Below are positions 27,246 through 39,571 of a stretch of 64,000 bases of DNA, piece by piece. Each line of letters begins with the position of its first letter. Positions within the stretch are counted from its first letter, which is position 1. The notes beneath the pieces are model-generated. The model did no database searches. It saw only the letters and a list, made by a program, of their open reading frames with translations, and was not told the origin of the DNA. Source of the DNA: Megaleporinus macrocephalus (Eukaryota > Chordata > Actinopteri > Characiformes > Anostomidae); NCBI GenBank assembly GCA_021613375.1, contig CM038704.1:33745488-33809487 (forward strand), in the 5' to 3' direction. A program made the translations under genes and the position numbers.

Positions 27246-28040
27246 CTTTTGGTAATTAATCTTTCCTTTTAGATAAAGACAGGAGATTTGGGGGTTCTTG
27301 GACACAGAGGTTTATGGTAAACTGAGATGTTGGTGCTGTTGTTCCACCACTTCATGCGATCACACAGGTTGCTCTCATGCCCATGTTACCATCTGGTTCT
27401 CTCCTTTTAATTTAGGCTGTTATAGTTAGATCTGCCGGAGGCCCCGGCCACACTCTGAAATTCTGAATATTCATATTCCCTACAATCATACTCCCGAGCC
27501 GAATTAACTTTCTCTCTTTACTCTTCCTGTCCTCCTGTCTGTTGAACGCTGTTCCCCTTCACTCTCAACATCACTGTTCTGAGATTTTACACATTTTTAA
27601 GGTTATTATACATAAACATGCAAACATAATCCAACATGTAAGTGAGATTATACTACCTTACCATACTAGAAAAAAGGGAAGTTTCAAGGCTTGCGTTATC
27701 TTCACTTCTACTGCTGTCAACATCACTGTCCTTTACAACATCACACATCTTTTAACACATTATTTAAATCAGTTTGTTTTTATTAATGCAAACCTAATCA
27801 AACATGTACATGAGATGGTACTACTTACCATAGTAGAAAAAAGGGAAGTTTCAAGGCTTTGTACACTTCTGTCCACATTTGTGCTGTTTTTTTCCCCTCA
27901 CTCTCAACATAACTGTCCTGGTGTTTAGCATAATTTTGGAAGTTAATGTACATAAAAAAAGCCCTATAAAATGAGAAATCGAGGTAACTACCTTACCATG
28001 GCAGAACAGTTAGGAGTTTCAATGCTATTTCTGCTGCCAT
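27246..28040 (+). repeat. L2 3' UTR and ~165-bp tandem repeat, three copies
   Basis: 27,246-27,540 is the LINE 3' region. From 27,545 a unit of about 165 bp is repeated three times. Each unit holds CACTCTCAACATnACTGT, CATAAA-type sequence and AGAAAAAAGGGAAGTTTCAA (27,667 and 27,835), with a degenerate third copy ending near 28,040. Confidence 0.75.
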
Positions 28041-29227
28041 CCTCATTTTTACCCTTACAATCACTCTCCTATGAATTATTATATATAACACACAAATCAT
28101 CTAATTTCATATATAAATTTTTATATCAACTTTTGATATCAAAATTATATATGCATCACATATCTATTAACGTATTAGCAGTAATATAATATTAATAAAG
28201 GACTATTCAGGGTATTCTGCACAATGAGTGCTAGGATAGGCTCCTCATAACTGAGTTTATAACACGTTATCATTTGGAATTGTATTTTAAACTATAAAGT
28301 CATTTACAACTGTTGTAAATCTGGGTATGACTTACTTGACGAGTCTATGTCCGTAACCAGGACTTGTAATGTTTTCTTTTTTTGTGATCTGTGAAAAACA
28401 TGCCAGTTAGCTAGCTTTCTTAGCTTGCTACCTAGTCACATATTGGCAGTGTTGGTAAACAATGGTAACATGAGACACTTACCACCATGTTTCCAGCCCC
28501 ATCTTCTAGTAGCTGTTGGCACAGGCGTGTTCTTCTGTAGGTATGATTTATATTTCATCAAATTAAAACAAGAAATGTAAAATCAGAAGACACGTATATG
28601 TTCATTGATGGGTTTGATAGTAAATACAATGTCTATATGTGTGTTGTAAATATGGTGACCCCTGGTTCCCATCATCACCACTGTAAAGAACATCTAAACC
28701 ATTTACTCTGAATCACTGTTTACATCTCAGCCACTGAATACCACTATATAGAGGTAACCCCAAAAATGCATCCATGCTAAGGCACTTTTTTTTGTAGTAA
28801 CAAAGTATAATACAATACACTTTGCAAATACAAGCACAACTGTCACATTCTACAGTCCTCTAACTCGGATGAATGCTTACTATTTTAAATTTTGTCTCTT
28901 GTATTTGAAAACTGGATCTATTATTTAAACATATATAGCATTACAAAATAAAAACAATAGATCATAAAATTCATATATATTTTATTGCAGAATAAATTTT
29001 TTGATTTTTATGTTTATTTTAAGTTAGATTTACAACTAATCTCAGCTAGTGTTATATACATATTTAAAGAAAATTTTAAATTAAACATGTATATATAGAG
29101 CTCTTAACCTTCATGTTACTCAGTTACTTAATCATGCAGATTTAACCCACACATTGTAGAAACAGAAGGGAAGTAATGGCAGTTCTGACTTGTCAATCTG
29201 TGTAATTGTGTAATTCTGACTTTTCAG
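28041..29227. other. AT-rich segment with one exon-like island
   Basis: Mostly featureless AT-rich sequence. The exception is 28,483-28,534, listed separately. Confidence 0.4.
28483..28534 (-). other. Candidate internal exon, 52 nt
   Basis: On the minus strand a short segment is bounded by an acceptor (tacctacag) and a strong donor (gtaagtg). One frame reads RTRLCQQLLEDGAGNMV without stops. No neighbouring exons were found, and a plus-strand reading (donor gtatga at 28,541) is also possible, so this may be chance. Confidence 0.25.
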
Positions 29228-31112
29228 ATAACAAAAACAAAGTAATCAGAGCCTTGAACAAAATGAAAACAACCAAGCCATAAAGAAAGCAGAGCTTCCA
29301 GAAAAGAATAATTTTGTAAAGAGGAAGGACTTTTCACCCCCAAAGAAGAAGAAGGTAAATTACCCATATTGCACTATATTCTGTGTCCTGCAGAATTTGT
29401 AATCAAAGATACTGCTTCCAACTGGTCTGTACAATATGTCGTGGTCTGTGTTTTATTTGCAGCTGATGACTACTGCACCAATAGCTGATGCAATTCTGAT
29501 GGCAAATCTCAAAAATGAAATGTCAGAGCTCCAGAAAGGTAGGAATTACGTTGTATGATTATAGTAATAACCTATAATTGAGAATCATCCAGAATGTCTT
29601 AAATCTCGCCATTAAAACTAGCATTATGTGAAAAACACTTATGGAAGTTTTTTAGATTTAATTGTAACATCGTGAGTAAAGGATATGCAACTTAAATATC
29701 TGATACAGTTAGTGCAGTTAAACTGAATTCCAGTACTAGAAATAATGCTTATGCTATTTATTAATTATTACTCTAAATGTGAAATCCGTAGGAATGTAAC
29801 TATTGAACTTTGTCCGAAATGTATTAACTTTTCAAATTTAATTTTATTATAAGTACTAATGTTTATAACATGGAACAAATTGTGCTGCTGCTTTAAGAGA
29901 AGTGTTTTTTGATATCGGAAATAGATTTTGGTCTTTTGACAAAACAAAAAATATCTGATTGCATTTTATGCCCTTTATTACTTAATACACCTGAAAATGT
30001 TTTTTTCATTTTTTTTCATAAGAAGTCTTCGACAGGTTACAAGTGCTGCCACAGCATCCAACAGCGTTGCCCCAGCCTGTAAGCCAACTGCAACCTTTAA
30101 GCCACCCTGAAAAAGCCTTGCTTCAGCCTCTGAGCCAGCAGCAGCCTCCGAGCCAGCCTCAAACAGCATTGCACCAGACCCTGAACCAGCCACAGCCTCT
30201 TAACTTTCCTCAGACTTTAGGCCATTCCCAGGTGTGATTAGTTATGGCTTCTATCTTTTAATGTCTACCTTTGTTTTCAACATTTTTTACCTTTTTGTAA
30301 CTGTTATTCTTATTGTTGTTATTCTTATTGTTGCCATTAAAACTAGCATTATGTGAAAAACACTTATGGAAGTTTTTTAGATTTAATTGTAACATCGTGA
30401 GTAAAGGATATGCAACTTAAATATCTGATACAGTTAGTGCAGTTAAACTGAATTCCAGTACTAGAAATAATGCTTATGCTATTTATTAATTATTACTCTA
30501 AATGTGAAATCCGTATTGAACTTTGTCCGAAACGTATTAACTTTTCAAATTTAATTTTATTATAAATACTAATGTTTTATAACATGTTACAAATTATATG
30601 CTGCTGCTTTAAGAGAAGTGTTTTTTGATATCGGAAATTTATAGATTTTGGTCTTTTGACAAAACAAAAAATATCTGATTGCATTTTATGCCCTTTATTA
30701 CTAAATACACCTGAAAATGTTTTTTTCATTTTTTTTCATAAGAAGTCTTTGACAGGTTACAAGTGCTGCCACAGCATTAATTTTGCATCATTCTACTAAA
30801 AAAATCAGTCACACTCTTAATTTGAAGATGACAGTATGATCGCTTTTTCATGGTTATTGCATATGTGTTGAGTATGTCATGCATTATATATATTTTTATC
30901 TTTTAGTGCAATTCTCAATGTAGTCTAATTTTTTTGGTGGGTAGGGGGTACTTAAAGATGTGGTATGTCAGTCTTTATTTCACAAATTATCAGATGTTTT
31001 TTTTCATACCCTATCATATTGTACTTTTCTTTTTCAGGCAAATGAAAACAGACATTTGAAGCCCTGCAGGATGTTTCAGTCTAATGTGATGTATGGGATA
31101 ATTAATGAATAA
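29228..31112 (+). CDS. Unrecognised gene with Lys-rich and Gln/Pro-rich C-terminal exons
   Basis: Four plus-strand exons share one open frame across three GT/AG introns: about 29,232-29,354, 29,463-29,538, 30,023-30,231 and 31,038-31,112 (stop TAA, with AATAAA overlapping it). They encode a basic end (FVKRKDFSPPKKKK), a helical stretch (LMANLKNEMSELQKEVFDRL), a Q/P-rich repeat built on QPLSQ/QPxSQPQ, and a tail ending SNVMYGIINE. The acceptor at 29,227 leaves TAA in this frame, so the first exon either uses a later acceptor or is damaged, and the 5' end is not defined. If intron 3 is retained, translation ends two codons after the third exon (stop at 30,235). I do not recognise the family; the helix suggests a short coiled coil. 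The 5' exons may lie beyond the LINE block to the left. Confidence 0.5.
29608..30777. repeat. Direct duplication, ~445-bp copies 720-725 bp apart
   Basis: 29,608-30,050 and 30,333-30,777 are nearly identical, including GCCATTAAAACTAGCATTAT at the left and AAGTGCTGCCACAGCAT at the right. Each copy holds the intron 2 acceptor and the first 11-12 codons of the third exon of the Q-rich gene. The second copy runs into a stop (CAT TAA, 30,775-30,780). Confidence 0.95.
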
Positions 31113-31113
31113 A
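31108..31113 (+). terminator. Polyadenylation signal AATAAA (Q-rich gene)
   Basis: It overlaps the stop codon of the Q-rich gene. Further AATAAA copies follow at about 31,136 and 31,147. The mRNA would have a very short 3' UTR. Confidence 0.5.
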
Positions 31114-31588
31114 ACTATATAATATAGAACTATAGAATAAACTATAGAATAAAATAATCATCTTTACATTTTCGTAATGTTCTGTTATTCACAAACTGTA
31201 TTTGAACAAAATTCAGTGTCTTTAAAATCCTGTATGATTATATTCCTGCAGAAATATCCTTCACATGTTCCTGCAGGTTTTACCATCACATTTTGCAGGA
31301 ATCCTGTGGGATTTTTTTAAGGGTGTCACAACTTCACTACAAAATAATAATGTTTTATGGTATTATTTCTAGTAAAAGTACCGCTCCCATACACACACTA
31401 TGCTCTCTTAAAATCTGAAGACAAATGTACTCTCCCACACCCACACACTAAACTCTGAAGGCAAATGTACTCTCCCTCACACACTTTAGGTATGAATGAT
31501 TTCACAGTTCAAGCATGCAACTTATCCTGAGACACACACTCTTTCCTCAGCTCCTTCAGTTGGCAGAGGGCCAAAATAAAGTTTAAAC
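31114..31588. other. Spacer upstream of cavin2
   Basis: AT-rich with short repeated ACTCTCCCACACACAC-type segments (31,380-31,480). No gene seen. Confidence 0.4.
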
Positions 31589-31590
31589 AA

Positions 31591-31617
<27 letters not shown>
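31589..31617. repeat. (AC)n microsatellite
   Basis: Pure CA run about 300 bp before the cavin2 start codon, between the Q-rich gene and cavin2. Confidence 0.95.
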
Positions 31618-31622
<5 letters not shown>

Positions 31623-31920
31623 TACTGGAAAATGTACAACGCAGGCAGTGCTGAGTGAAAGAGTTGCCATGGCAACCTAACTCCACCCATTTGAGGTGGG
31701 GAATGGGTTGTTAAACGGTAGAAAAAAACGGCTGTTTTTTTCCTACTGAGAGGGGGAGGCTTCCCAGTTCGGAAACTGAAACTTCTTCCTGAAAAACACC
31801 GAACAAGCTCATACAAGATCAAGCGCACACTCATTGGGCGTGGTACAGCAGAGAGTGTGTAAGACTGTGCAAGACTGGAAGAGTGTGCAAGTGTGAGCTG
31901 TGCTGTGAGCGTGTGTGAAA
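31618..31920 (+). promoter_or_regulatory. cavin2 promoter and 5' UTR
   Basis: Sequence directly upstream of the cavin2 ATG, richer in G and C than the flanks. The last 80 bases repeat AGTGTGTAAGACTGTGCAAG-type units. No TATA box at a convincing distance. The transcription start is not defined. Confidence 0.4.
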
Positions 31921-34900
31921 ATGGGTGAAGACGGAGTTCAGACCGAAAGAAAGAGCGTCACGGACGAACACGAAAGCCAAGAGCTGCACGTCCCAGTCGC
32001 CCCGGACCATTCGCACATTGACACCCTGCCCCAGTCTGAGCCGGACGGTGTATGTGCCATCACGGTTCTGACCCTGCTGGACCAGCTGGTGAAGATGCTG
32101 GATCGCGTCCAGGAAGACCAGAGCCGTCTAGAACAGAGACAGGCGCAGGTGGAGGGCGCCGTCCTCGGGATCCAAAACAACATCACCAAACTCAGTAAAA
32201 GCCACAGCAGCACTGCAAACACCCTCAGCAAGCTGTTGGACAAGAGCCGCAAAATCAGCGTCCACATGAAAGAGGTCAGGGATCGCATGGAGAAACAAGC
32301 AGTGCAGGTGAAGAAGCTGGAGGCCAACCATGGACACCTGCTCTCCAGAAACAATTTCAGAGTGCTCATCTTTCAGGTGAGAGGGCGTGCCTATAACAGG
32401 AGTCAATACACCAGAATGCAGTTAAAGTTTCTCTTGTGAAACGTTCTGTGCGCTGACACAAAAATCTAATTTCTAAACTGGTCAATCAGCCTTACTTGAA
32501 ATTTGCCAGACTGTCACTACTGCCTAACCGCTCTAGAGGGTGCTACCCCGTCTGCAATAAAGGCAAGTGAATAAAAGCTAGCTAAAGTGGAGAAAAACAC
32601 CAAATCATAAGTTTGTTTTTAGTGTAAGTCTACAAAAACGAACACGTGTGTGTAACACTATGTGTCTACATTTCACAGATACAAAACATCTCAGATATTC
32701 GACAGTGAGTGTCAAAGGTCAAGGGGTTGAAAGCTTAACATTAGCAGCATGGGTGTGGAAAATCACACATATCCACCCCTAGACACATACACATCCTGAT
32801 CCTTTTGACACTGACCTGATTAAAGTTGGCCAGGTCCCATTTAAAATTAAATTAAAGCAATCGTTAAAATATATATAATAATTTTTTGTGAAGATTTACT
32901 TTACATTTGATTACTGATGAAACATGAAGTGTGACTTGCAATGATTTGAACACACTTCCATTTTAGTATGTAGTAACTCTCTCTGGTGAAACCCTTTCCA
33001 TTACATCTTGCAAACACTTTTTTTTGTTGACAGTTAAAAGTATTTCTATACATGTTTGAGGAATGTTAGGAAGATTTAATTGAATCCCTTCTTTCACCTA
33101 TTTGAGTCGTTTTTCATAGGCCACTGGCTGCCACACAACCTCAAAGCATAATTATAAAATCCTCATATGATTAACAGTTAGTGTTTTTCATCAAATGCTC
33201 ACTCTCATTTTTTTACTAACATTTGGTGATTTGGGACAAAGGTTTACTTTCTACTCTAAGAGTCCAAACTGCTTGTTTCCAAAATTAGCTAAATTTCAAA
33301 TCTGATGACTTTTCCATGCAGATCTTGTTTGCTGTAATGCCTACTTCGATAAGGCATCAGTTAAGATATTTTAGTTTGTTGCATAGGTTGTATTTACTTT
33401 ATATGATTGAAGGATCTCATTTAGCAATGTATGTCTAAACATTTGGATAAACTTTTGTACTTCTTGTATTTATTAATGTAGGATACAATATCAATGTTTG
33501 AAAATCAAAACTTAATCTTGAATGTTTCCCTTAAACATGTCCACAAACCATTAATATAAATCTTTATACATAAACCAATAAAAATTTATATTAACCTTTA
33601 TATAAATATAGTGGTGTCTATGTAGATAACATTGTGCACATGGGCACATGATCTTTTATTAAACAGGCACTTTAACCAGCAGGAAGAATTGCTCAGTTCA
33701 GCACTACTGAATAACAGCGAGAGAAGCAGGAATGGTCAATGGAATAGGCTATGGTGTGGGGTTATTTTTAGGAGTTGGGATCAGCCCCTTAGTTCCAGTG
33801 AAAGGAACTCTTAATGCTTCTGCATAATAAGAGATTTTGGACAATTTCATGCTCGCACCTTTGTGGGAACTGTTTAGGGACGACCCCTTCCTGTTCCAAC
33901 ATGACTGTGCACCAGTGCACAAAGCAAGGTCCATAAAGACATGGATGAGCAAGTTGGGTGTTCAAGAACTTAATCTCAACCTGATAGAACACCTGAATGA
34001 CACTTCTGAACCCTATGGATTAAATATGGGATGTCGCTCAAGTTCATGTGCTTGTGAATGCACATGAGCAAATACTTTTGGCAATATAGTGTATATATAC
34101 ATACATGCCTGAAATCCCTAAATGTCAAATAAAGAAACACATATCAAGTAGCAACTGAGCTGAATGTACTTGAATATGAACTTACTCTGAAAATAAAGAA
34201 CATTTTGCCCTCTCCTCTAAAGTTAGCATTTTGGAGATATGTTCTACTGAGCCAATAAAATAAAAAAAAGAGTGTATGTATCATTTTAAACCAAGTAGAT
34301 TTTCCAAAAAATTATCTGTGTAATATTACACGGTCAGTCCCTATTCCTTTCAAATTTTAAAACCATGATAAATCAAAGAAACAATGAAATACTGAAAGTG
34401 TTAAATAGTTTCTCTCTATTATGGTGAACTTATCACTTTAAAATGGTTCTCTGCTTTATGTAAGAGTTTTTTCCCTCATATTGTCCAGCCCTTCCTAAAC
34501 ACACCCACTCCTAATAGACCCCCACCTCACCCCCACCCCTACTGCTGGCTGGTGGAATCTCTGAGCAGCTTCCTTCCCTCCGCTTTCTATTCTTCTGCCA
34601 TTCTGATCATTTTCCCAGAGAAGTGTGTGTGTGTTTCTTTTGTTTTGACTTGTTTTTGTCTCCTTTACTGAAAGCAGCAGATCAAACTCTGAACATAAAT
34701 CAAACTTGAAGTGAGTCTATCAGTAAACTTTCAGTGTATTGATTTGTGAACGGTCAGTAATACTCTCAGACACCAAATCTGAATCATTAGCAACATCTTA
34801 ATAATTAATAATGCAAATATGTGAGCACACAAGCACACTTTTCTGTCCTCACTAACTCACTTTTCTGCAGGAGTGTTTTTTTTCTGGAAAATTAAACATT

Positions 34901-37360
34901 TTTAAAAGTCTTTAGAACAGTGAGGGTGTTTATAGTTTCCATGAGGAAATGACCCACAATCCTCAGCCCAGCCTCTCCTCCCACAAAGCCAGGTTGTCCA
35001 GGCAACCAGATACAAACACAGATACAAAACAGGAGCAGAAACTCCTTCAACTCAGCAATGTCACATCACTCACAGTGAGAGAAAAAAAACAGTAGAAAAA
35101 AAAAAGATTCATAATTCAGTTCAAAACATGATTTATACACATCCATGAACAGCACCCCCCTACACACACAGGCACACTGAAATATCAGAGGTCACTTCAC
35201 TAAGATATACGTGATATAAATCATCATCAGTCCTGAAACAAAGAACCTCAGTGTCTTTAAATGTGGTTCCAGCCCTGGGTTCTAGGCAATTTTCACTCTA
35301 GATCCATATTTGCAATATGAAAACACTGTAATTGAACTGACCAGTGCATCTAGTAGAATCTATGTTTAGGTGAATTTGTGCTTTCAGATTAGCAAGAATT
35401 GATACCCCCTGCCCCCACTGTCCCCTCCAGCTGCAGTGTTTACAATATGCAGGAGGCTTCATGAACTCACCCTGCTGTGCCACATTCCAAAGTCTAATAC
35501 ATGCTGCATTCTGAGACAATGCGCTCTTCTGATCACTCTGATCCACTTGGCATTTGTACTATTTTTGGTAAAACTGGAATCATGCATGGAAAGCTCTTAA
35601 AAAGCTGTTCAGGAGACTTTTTTTTTCATCGCTGGCATGAAAAGGTCACTGTCATTAGATTGTATGACTCAAATAAGGCGAGATAGCCAGTGACTGGAAT
35701 AAGTTCTTTGTTTTTGGGAAAGCATTGTCAGTTTTCCAACAGCTTCAGTTATTCACTCACTTCACAGCTTCAGTCATTAATAATTTAACTCTACATGTGT
35801 CTTAACAACAGCAATCTATGCTTGTAAACTTGTAAGAGTGCATCCAAGATTGCAAGAATTTACAAGTGCTCCTTCAGATGCATCATGGGAATAAAGTGGA
35901 ATCACATAAGAAACTAAATAGTTTTTGAAAGTGCAGATCTAAAGCCTTTTAGTACTATTGTATTGAAAAACTTCACATTTGCAGGAGCATGGGTGTAACT
36001 TACTTTTAAGAGACCAGTAGAAGATCAGTGCAACAGTTGCTGTCAATTGGGATGAAACAAAAGATCAAGCTGGAAACAGCTAGCTGAACAAGTCCAAGTC
36101 ATTATTCTATTTTAACTTTTTAATGTTTTTCATAAGCTAAATTAGCAACCAGAACTGTTTTTCTCTTGTAAGATGAATATTTAGTTTTACTATATTCTCT
36201 CCACATGCGACTCACATCTACATGCTTAAGTGGGTTTTTTGGGAACCTTGTATTACATCTATTTGCTAATGACAGGCTTGCATATGTCAGATTATGATGA
36301 CGAGCTCAGTGTACCATAATTTGAGCTTCACCTTCAAAAGGCTTTGGTTTAGAAGTTTCCCACCCAAATAAGTCTACATTCCTGCTACATTAGAACTAAA
36401 TAATAGTTTCTTGTGGTGGTCCTGAAAAGTTTTTTTTTTTTATTAACAAAGTAACATCTGGCCCCATTAGTCCACTACTAGTACACACTTTGCAGACCCT
36501 TCTGGTCTTTTCCATGATTGTGTGTTTTTGTGTTTCAGGAGGAGAATGAGATTCCTTCCAGTGTGTTTGTTAAGGAGCCGCCGCCATTTCCTCGTGATGT
36601 TGAGAGTGAATCTGTTTCTCTTGACCCCAACAACTCGAAGGAGGATCTCCAGACAATCCAACTTTCTTCTGATGAGGAGCTGGGCCCTGAGGAAGAAGAG
36701 GAGGATGAGGAAGCAGAATATCTGGGAATTGTAGACCTGACTGAAGAGCATGTAGAGAAATCTCGTGCAGATAAGATCAAGCGTTCCAGCCTGAAGAAAG
36801 TGGACAGCCTGAAGAAGGCCTTCTCCCGGCAGAACATCGAGAAGAAGATGAACAAGTTCGTTTCTCCAGAGAAACGTGAGAAGATCAAGAAGAGCCTGAC
36901 GCCCAGCCACCAGAAAATCCCTGGTGCCAAGAGCTCCTCCTTCAAGGTTTCCCCGCTCTTTGGCAGGAAGAAGGTGAAAGATGTTCAGGAAGAGGCCGAA
37001 GAGGACCAGCCTGCGGAGCCTGAGAGTTCATCCATTGCTGCTGCAACCATTGATCTAGACCCCATAAACAGCCCTGACAAGAACCTTACCTTCACTCAGG
37101 TCCACTCCCAACTGGCCCCTGATCAGCTGGAGGCAAAAGCTGCTGTAGAAGCCATGGGGAGGGAGGAAGTGGTCATAGAGCAGGAGGAAGCTGCTGAGGG
37201 GGTTAGTGAGGCATATGCTCTGTCTGCCACACTGCCTCAGGACGCCTCCACCGAAGGGATTTCCCACAATGCTTTGCATGGAGAAAAGGAGGAAGAGTAT
37301 GAAGATCAGGAGAAGGAGAGAGATGAAGGTGCAGTTCTGTCTTGGGGGGGTGCTGTTTAG
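31921..37360 (+). CDS. cavin2: Caveolae-associated protein 2 (SDPR), two exons
   Basis: Exon 1 is 31,921-32,376 and exon 2 is 36,539-37,360, joined in frame at FQ|EENEIP, giving 425 residues. Residues 44-152 form the cavin HR1 coiled coil (AITVLTLLDQLVKMLDRVQE, QNNITKLSKSHSSTANTLSK, NNFRVLIFQ), which drives trimer assembly. EENEIPSSVFVKEP opens exon 2 as in all cavins. An acidic run (residues 195-212) is followed by the basic HR2 block around residues 229-256 (KRSSLKKVDSLKKAFSRQNI), which binds phosphatidylserine membranes, then FKVSPLFGRKKV near 287. The C-terminal third is acidic and disordered-looking. Cavin2 coats caveolae with cavin1 and recruits PKC. The order of blocks fits SDPR better than PTRF, PRKCDBP or MURC. 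The a/b paralogue cannot be told from this window. Confidence 0.97.
33600..34093 (+). mobile_element. Tc1/mariner-like fragment in the cavin2 intron
   Basis: Degenerate transposase reads LWELFRDDPFLFQHDCAPVH and KARSIKTWMSKLGVQELNLN (the usual PDLNPIEH site eroded to LNLIEH). It ends with AAATACTTTTGGCAATATAG TGTA, a terminal repeat next to TA. The left terminus near 33,605 (ATATAGTGGTGTC) is eroded. The rest of the 4.2-kb intron holds no recognised feature. Confidence 0.7.
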
Positions 37361-38520
37361 TCTTAAAGATCTTACACACACTTGAACACACACACACCAC
37401 TCATCAGATTCAGAGTGGAGGGCTGTTAAGGGTGTGGAGGGAGGGGGTGACTAGGGGAATTAAATTTCTTGCTGAAAAATCACTTTAAATGGCAAAAGGA
37501 TTAGCACAAGTCCAGCTCTGTGTACACACCCTGCTTCAGCTCAGTTTTCTGTTTTTTATATTCTACAGTATGACAGGCCCACCATCAGGACAAAAACTGA
37601 AACTAGTTGTTATTTTAAAATTTCTCTCTCTTAATCAGAGTGTGCTTAATTAGCGTTATAAACTGTGAATCTCTGAAGTTGTGAACATGATCAAAGTCTG
37701 TTTAGCGTCTCCTTATTTTTAATCATGTCTTTATTTAAAACAGCCAACCACATTTTGTGTAATGATAACAGCGGGATGTCTGAGTGTTGTATTATTCAGT
37801 ATTAAACAGTGTTTGGCTGTATAAGATGTTTCAGTGGTGCTGATTTTTTTCACAGTAACTGAGAGAGTGAGAGAGAGAGAGAGAAAATAAGAGAAAGCAG
37901 GGGCAGATTTAGTGATTATGGGGTCCAAAACAAAAATTTGTTCCCCATAAGGAGTAAGTAATGTAATTCAATTATACGTTGAGAGAAGTAATATCTTTAA
38001 CACAGAGAGAGAGAGAGGGTGCAGAAGGAAAATGGGAAGTGCTCTTTTTGTCCTACAGTTTGGCTGTTGAACAAAAGTCCATGCATCTGTTAAACCAAAG
38101 GCCAAATCAAAGCTGTTGTTTTGAATACAAACATTTTAATAATATTAATTAAAAAAAATTCTTCAGTAAACAGAAAAGTCTATTAAAGCTGTTTGGAGAG
38201 CAACTTTTATTAAATAAACACATTTAAAAAACTAAATGTTTAAACTACTTAAAATCTTTAATAGGGCAGGTGTGTGTGTTTTGTTTCTGATGTAACAATT
38301 GGGCCTTTTAATAAATAAATAAACAAGATTTTAACATTTTAACATTTCTTTCTAACTGAATATGTGAAATAATTCACCAGTTAAAACACCACTATATTAC
38401 ATGCATTTATTTTCACACATATATTATTAAAAGGTCTTTGTAACCAACTTCTAAATCTTCACATTCTTTTTTATCACCTGTTTCTGTTTTTTATCAAAAG
38501 TAATAAAGCATTTTAAAACT
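37361..38520 (+). other. cavin2: 3' UTR of cavin2
   Basis: Non-coding sequence from the stop codon to AATAAA at 38,502-38,507. An ATTAAA at about 37,801 could give a shorter form. Contains a GA-rich run near 37,861-37,890. Confidence 0.55.
38502..38507 (+). terminator. Polyadenylation signal AATAAA (cavin2)
   Basis: Canonical hexamer in cavin2 orientation about 1.1 kb after the stop codon, followed within 40 bases by a T-rich stretch. Confidence 0.5.
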
Positions 38521-38529
38521 TATGAATAT

Positions 38530-39571
38530 GTTTTTCCTCATTTTTCCCCACCTCAGCCAAACTAACTTTGTGTGTATGTGGGATGTGTGTGTACTAAGTG
38601 CTAAGTTCAGTAGGTTTAGTGTAAACAGATAGTCCATGTAACACATCTTAAACTAACAAATATCAACAACTAATATCTCTCTAGTAAAAGGGGTGCAGAG
38701 CATGTGGTGCACAGCATGTGGCACAGCTTTCCATACCAAAGATCTAAAGCCTATGATGAAATGCGTGTGGCAGACTATATATATTCCACAAGGGCCAGGC
38801 ATCTTGGGAGTCCACAAAGGCCAATCAAAATCTTCATCATACCTCTTAATTTAACTGTGACATACATGACAGTTTCTGCGTCCCAGCTGACAGGTGCCTT
38901 TCTCAGTGAGTGGACGTAGCAGCCACGCAGACGAGTCAATTTATTGATGGTATTGAATGATCTTCCTGCCTGACTTCCATTTCCCACTGGCTTGGGTTTG
39001 TGGAATGGTCTGACATGTTGACTACTCTACTCCCTATGGTAGAGACACTTAACCCACATGAACTAAACCCACAACACAATAGCACAATAACATATAGTGT
39101 CTTAAAGTAATAAAGAACAATAAAAAAAAACATATAGAGTTGATTTTATATGTTCAGAACTTCATAAGTTCTGTCAGTTTTTTAAAATGATGTCAAACTT
39201 ACTTTTCATTATTTCATTTTGAAAGCATGTCAGTTTATTTTTTAAGAATTTAGAATTGGATTCTTGGTGTTTGAATAAAAGAATTTGACTAGAAGGATAT
39301 TTTGTGTTACCTCCTGTATTCTGATTTGGTTCATTTAACTAATTTAATTTGGGCATTTTTGTTTAAAACACACCAAGTATAAAATCAAATGGCTGTCTAC
39401 CACAAGCAAGATACATAACACTGCAGAATTCCTTCTAAATCACTGCAGAAAACATACAGATTCTGTCTGGGCTTAGCAACCAAGGGCTAACTTCAGCAGT
39501 TAATGACAGTGTTTGTCAAGGTCACTATGAAAACTGAGACAGCATGTTTATGTTCAATTGATAGAAAGCTA
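38530..39571. other. Intergenic, nothing recognised
   Basis: AT-rich; short open frames on both strands (for example 38,704-38,919) lack codon structure or known motifs. Confidence 0.45.

Noticed and set aside
31938..32406. Minus-strand frames over cavin2 exon 1
   Set aside because: Antisense shadow of a GC-rich coding exon.
36467..37400. Long frames antisense to cavin2 exon 2
   Set aside because: Shadows of the biased GAG/AAG codon usage of the acidic and basic cavin2 segments.
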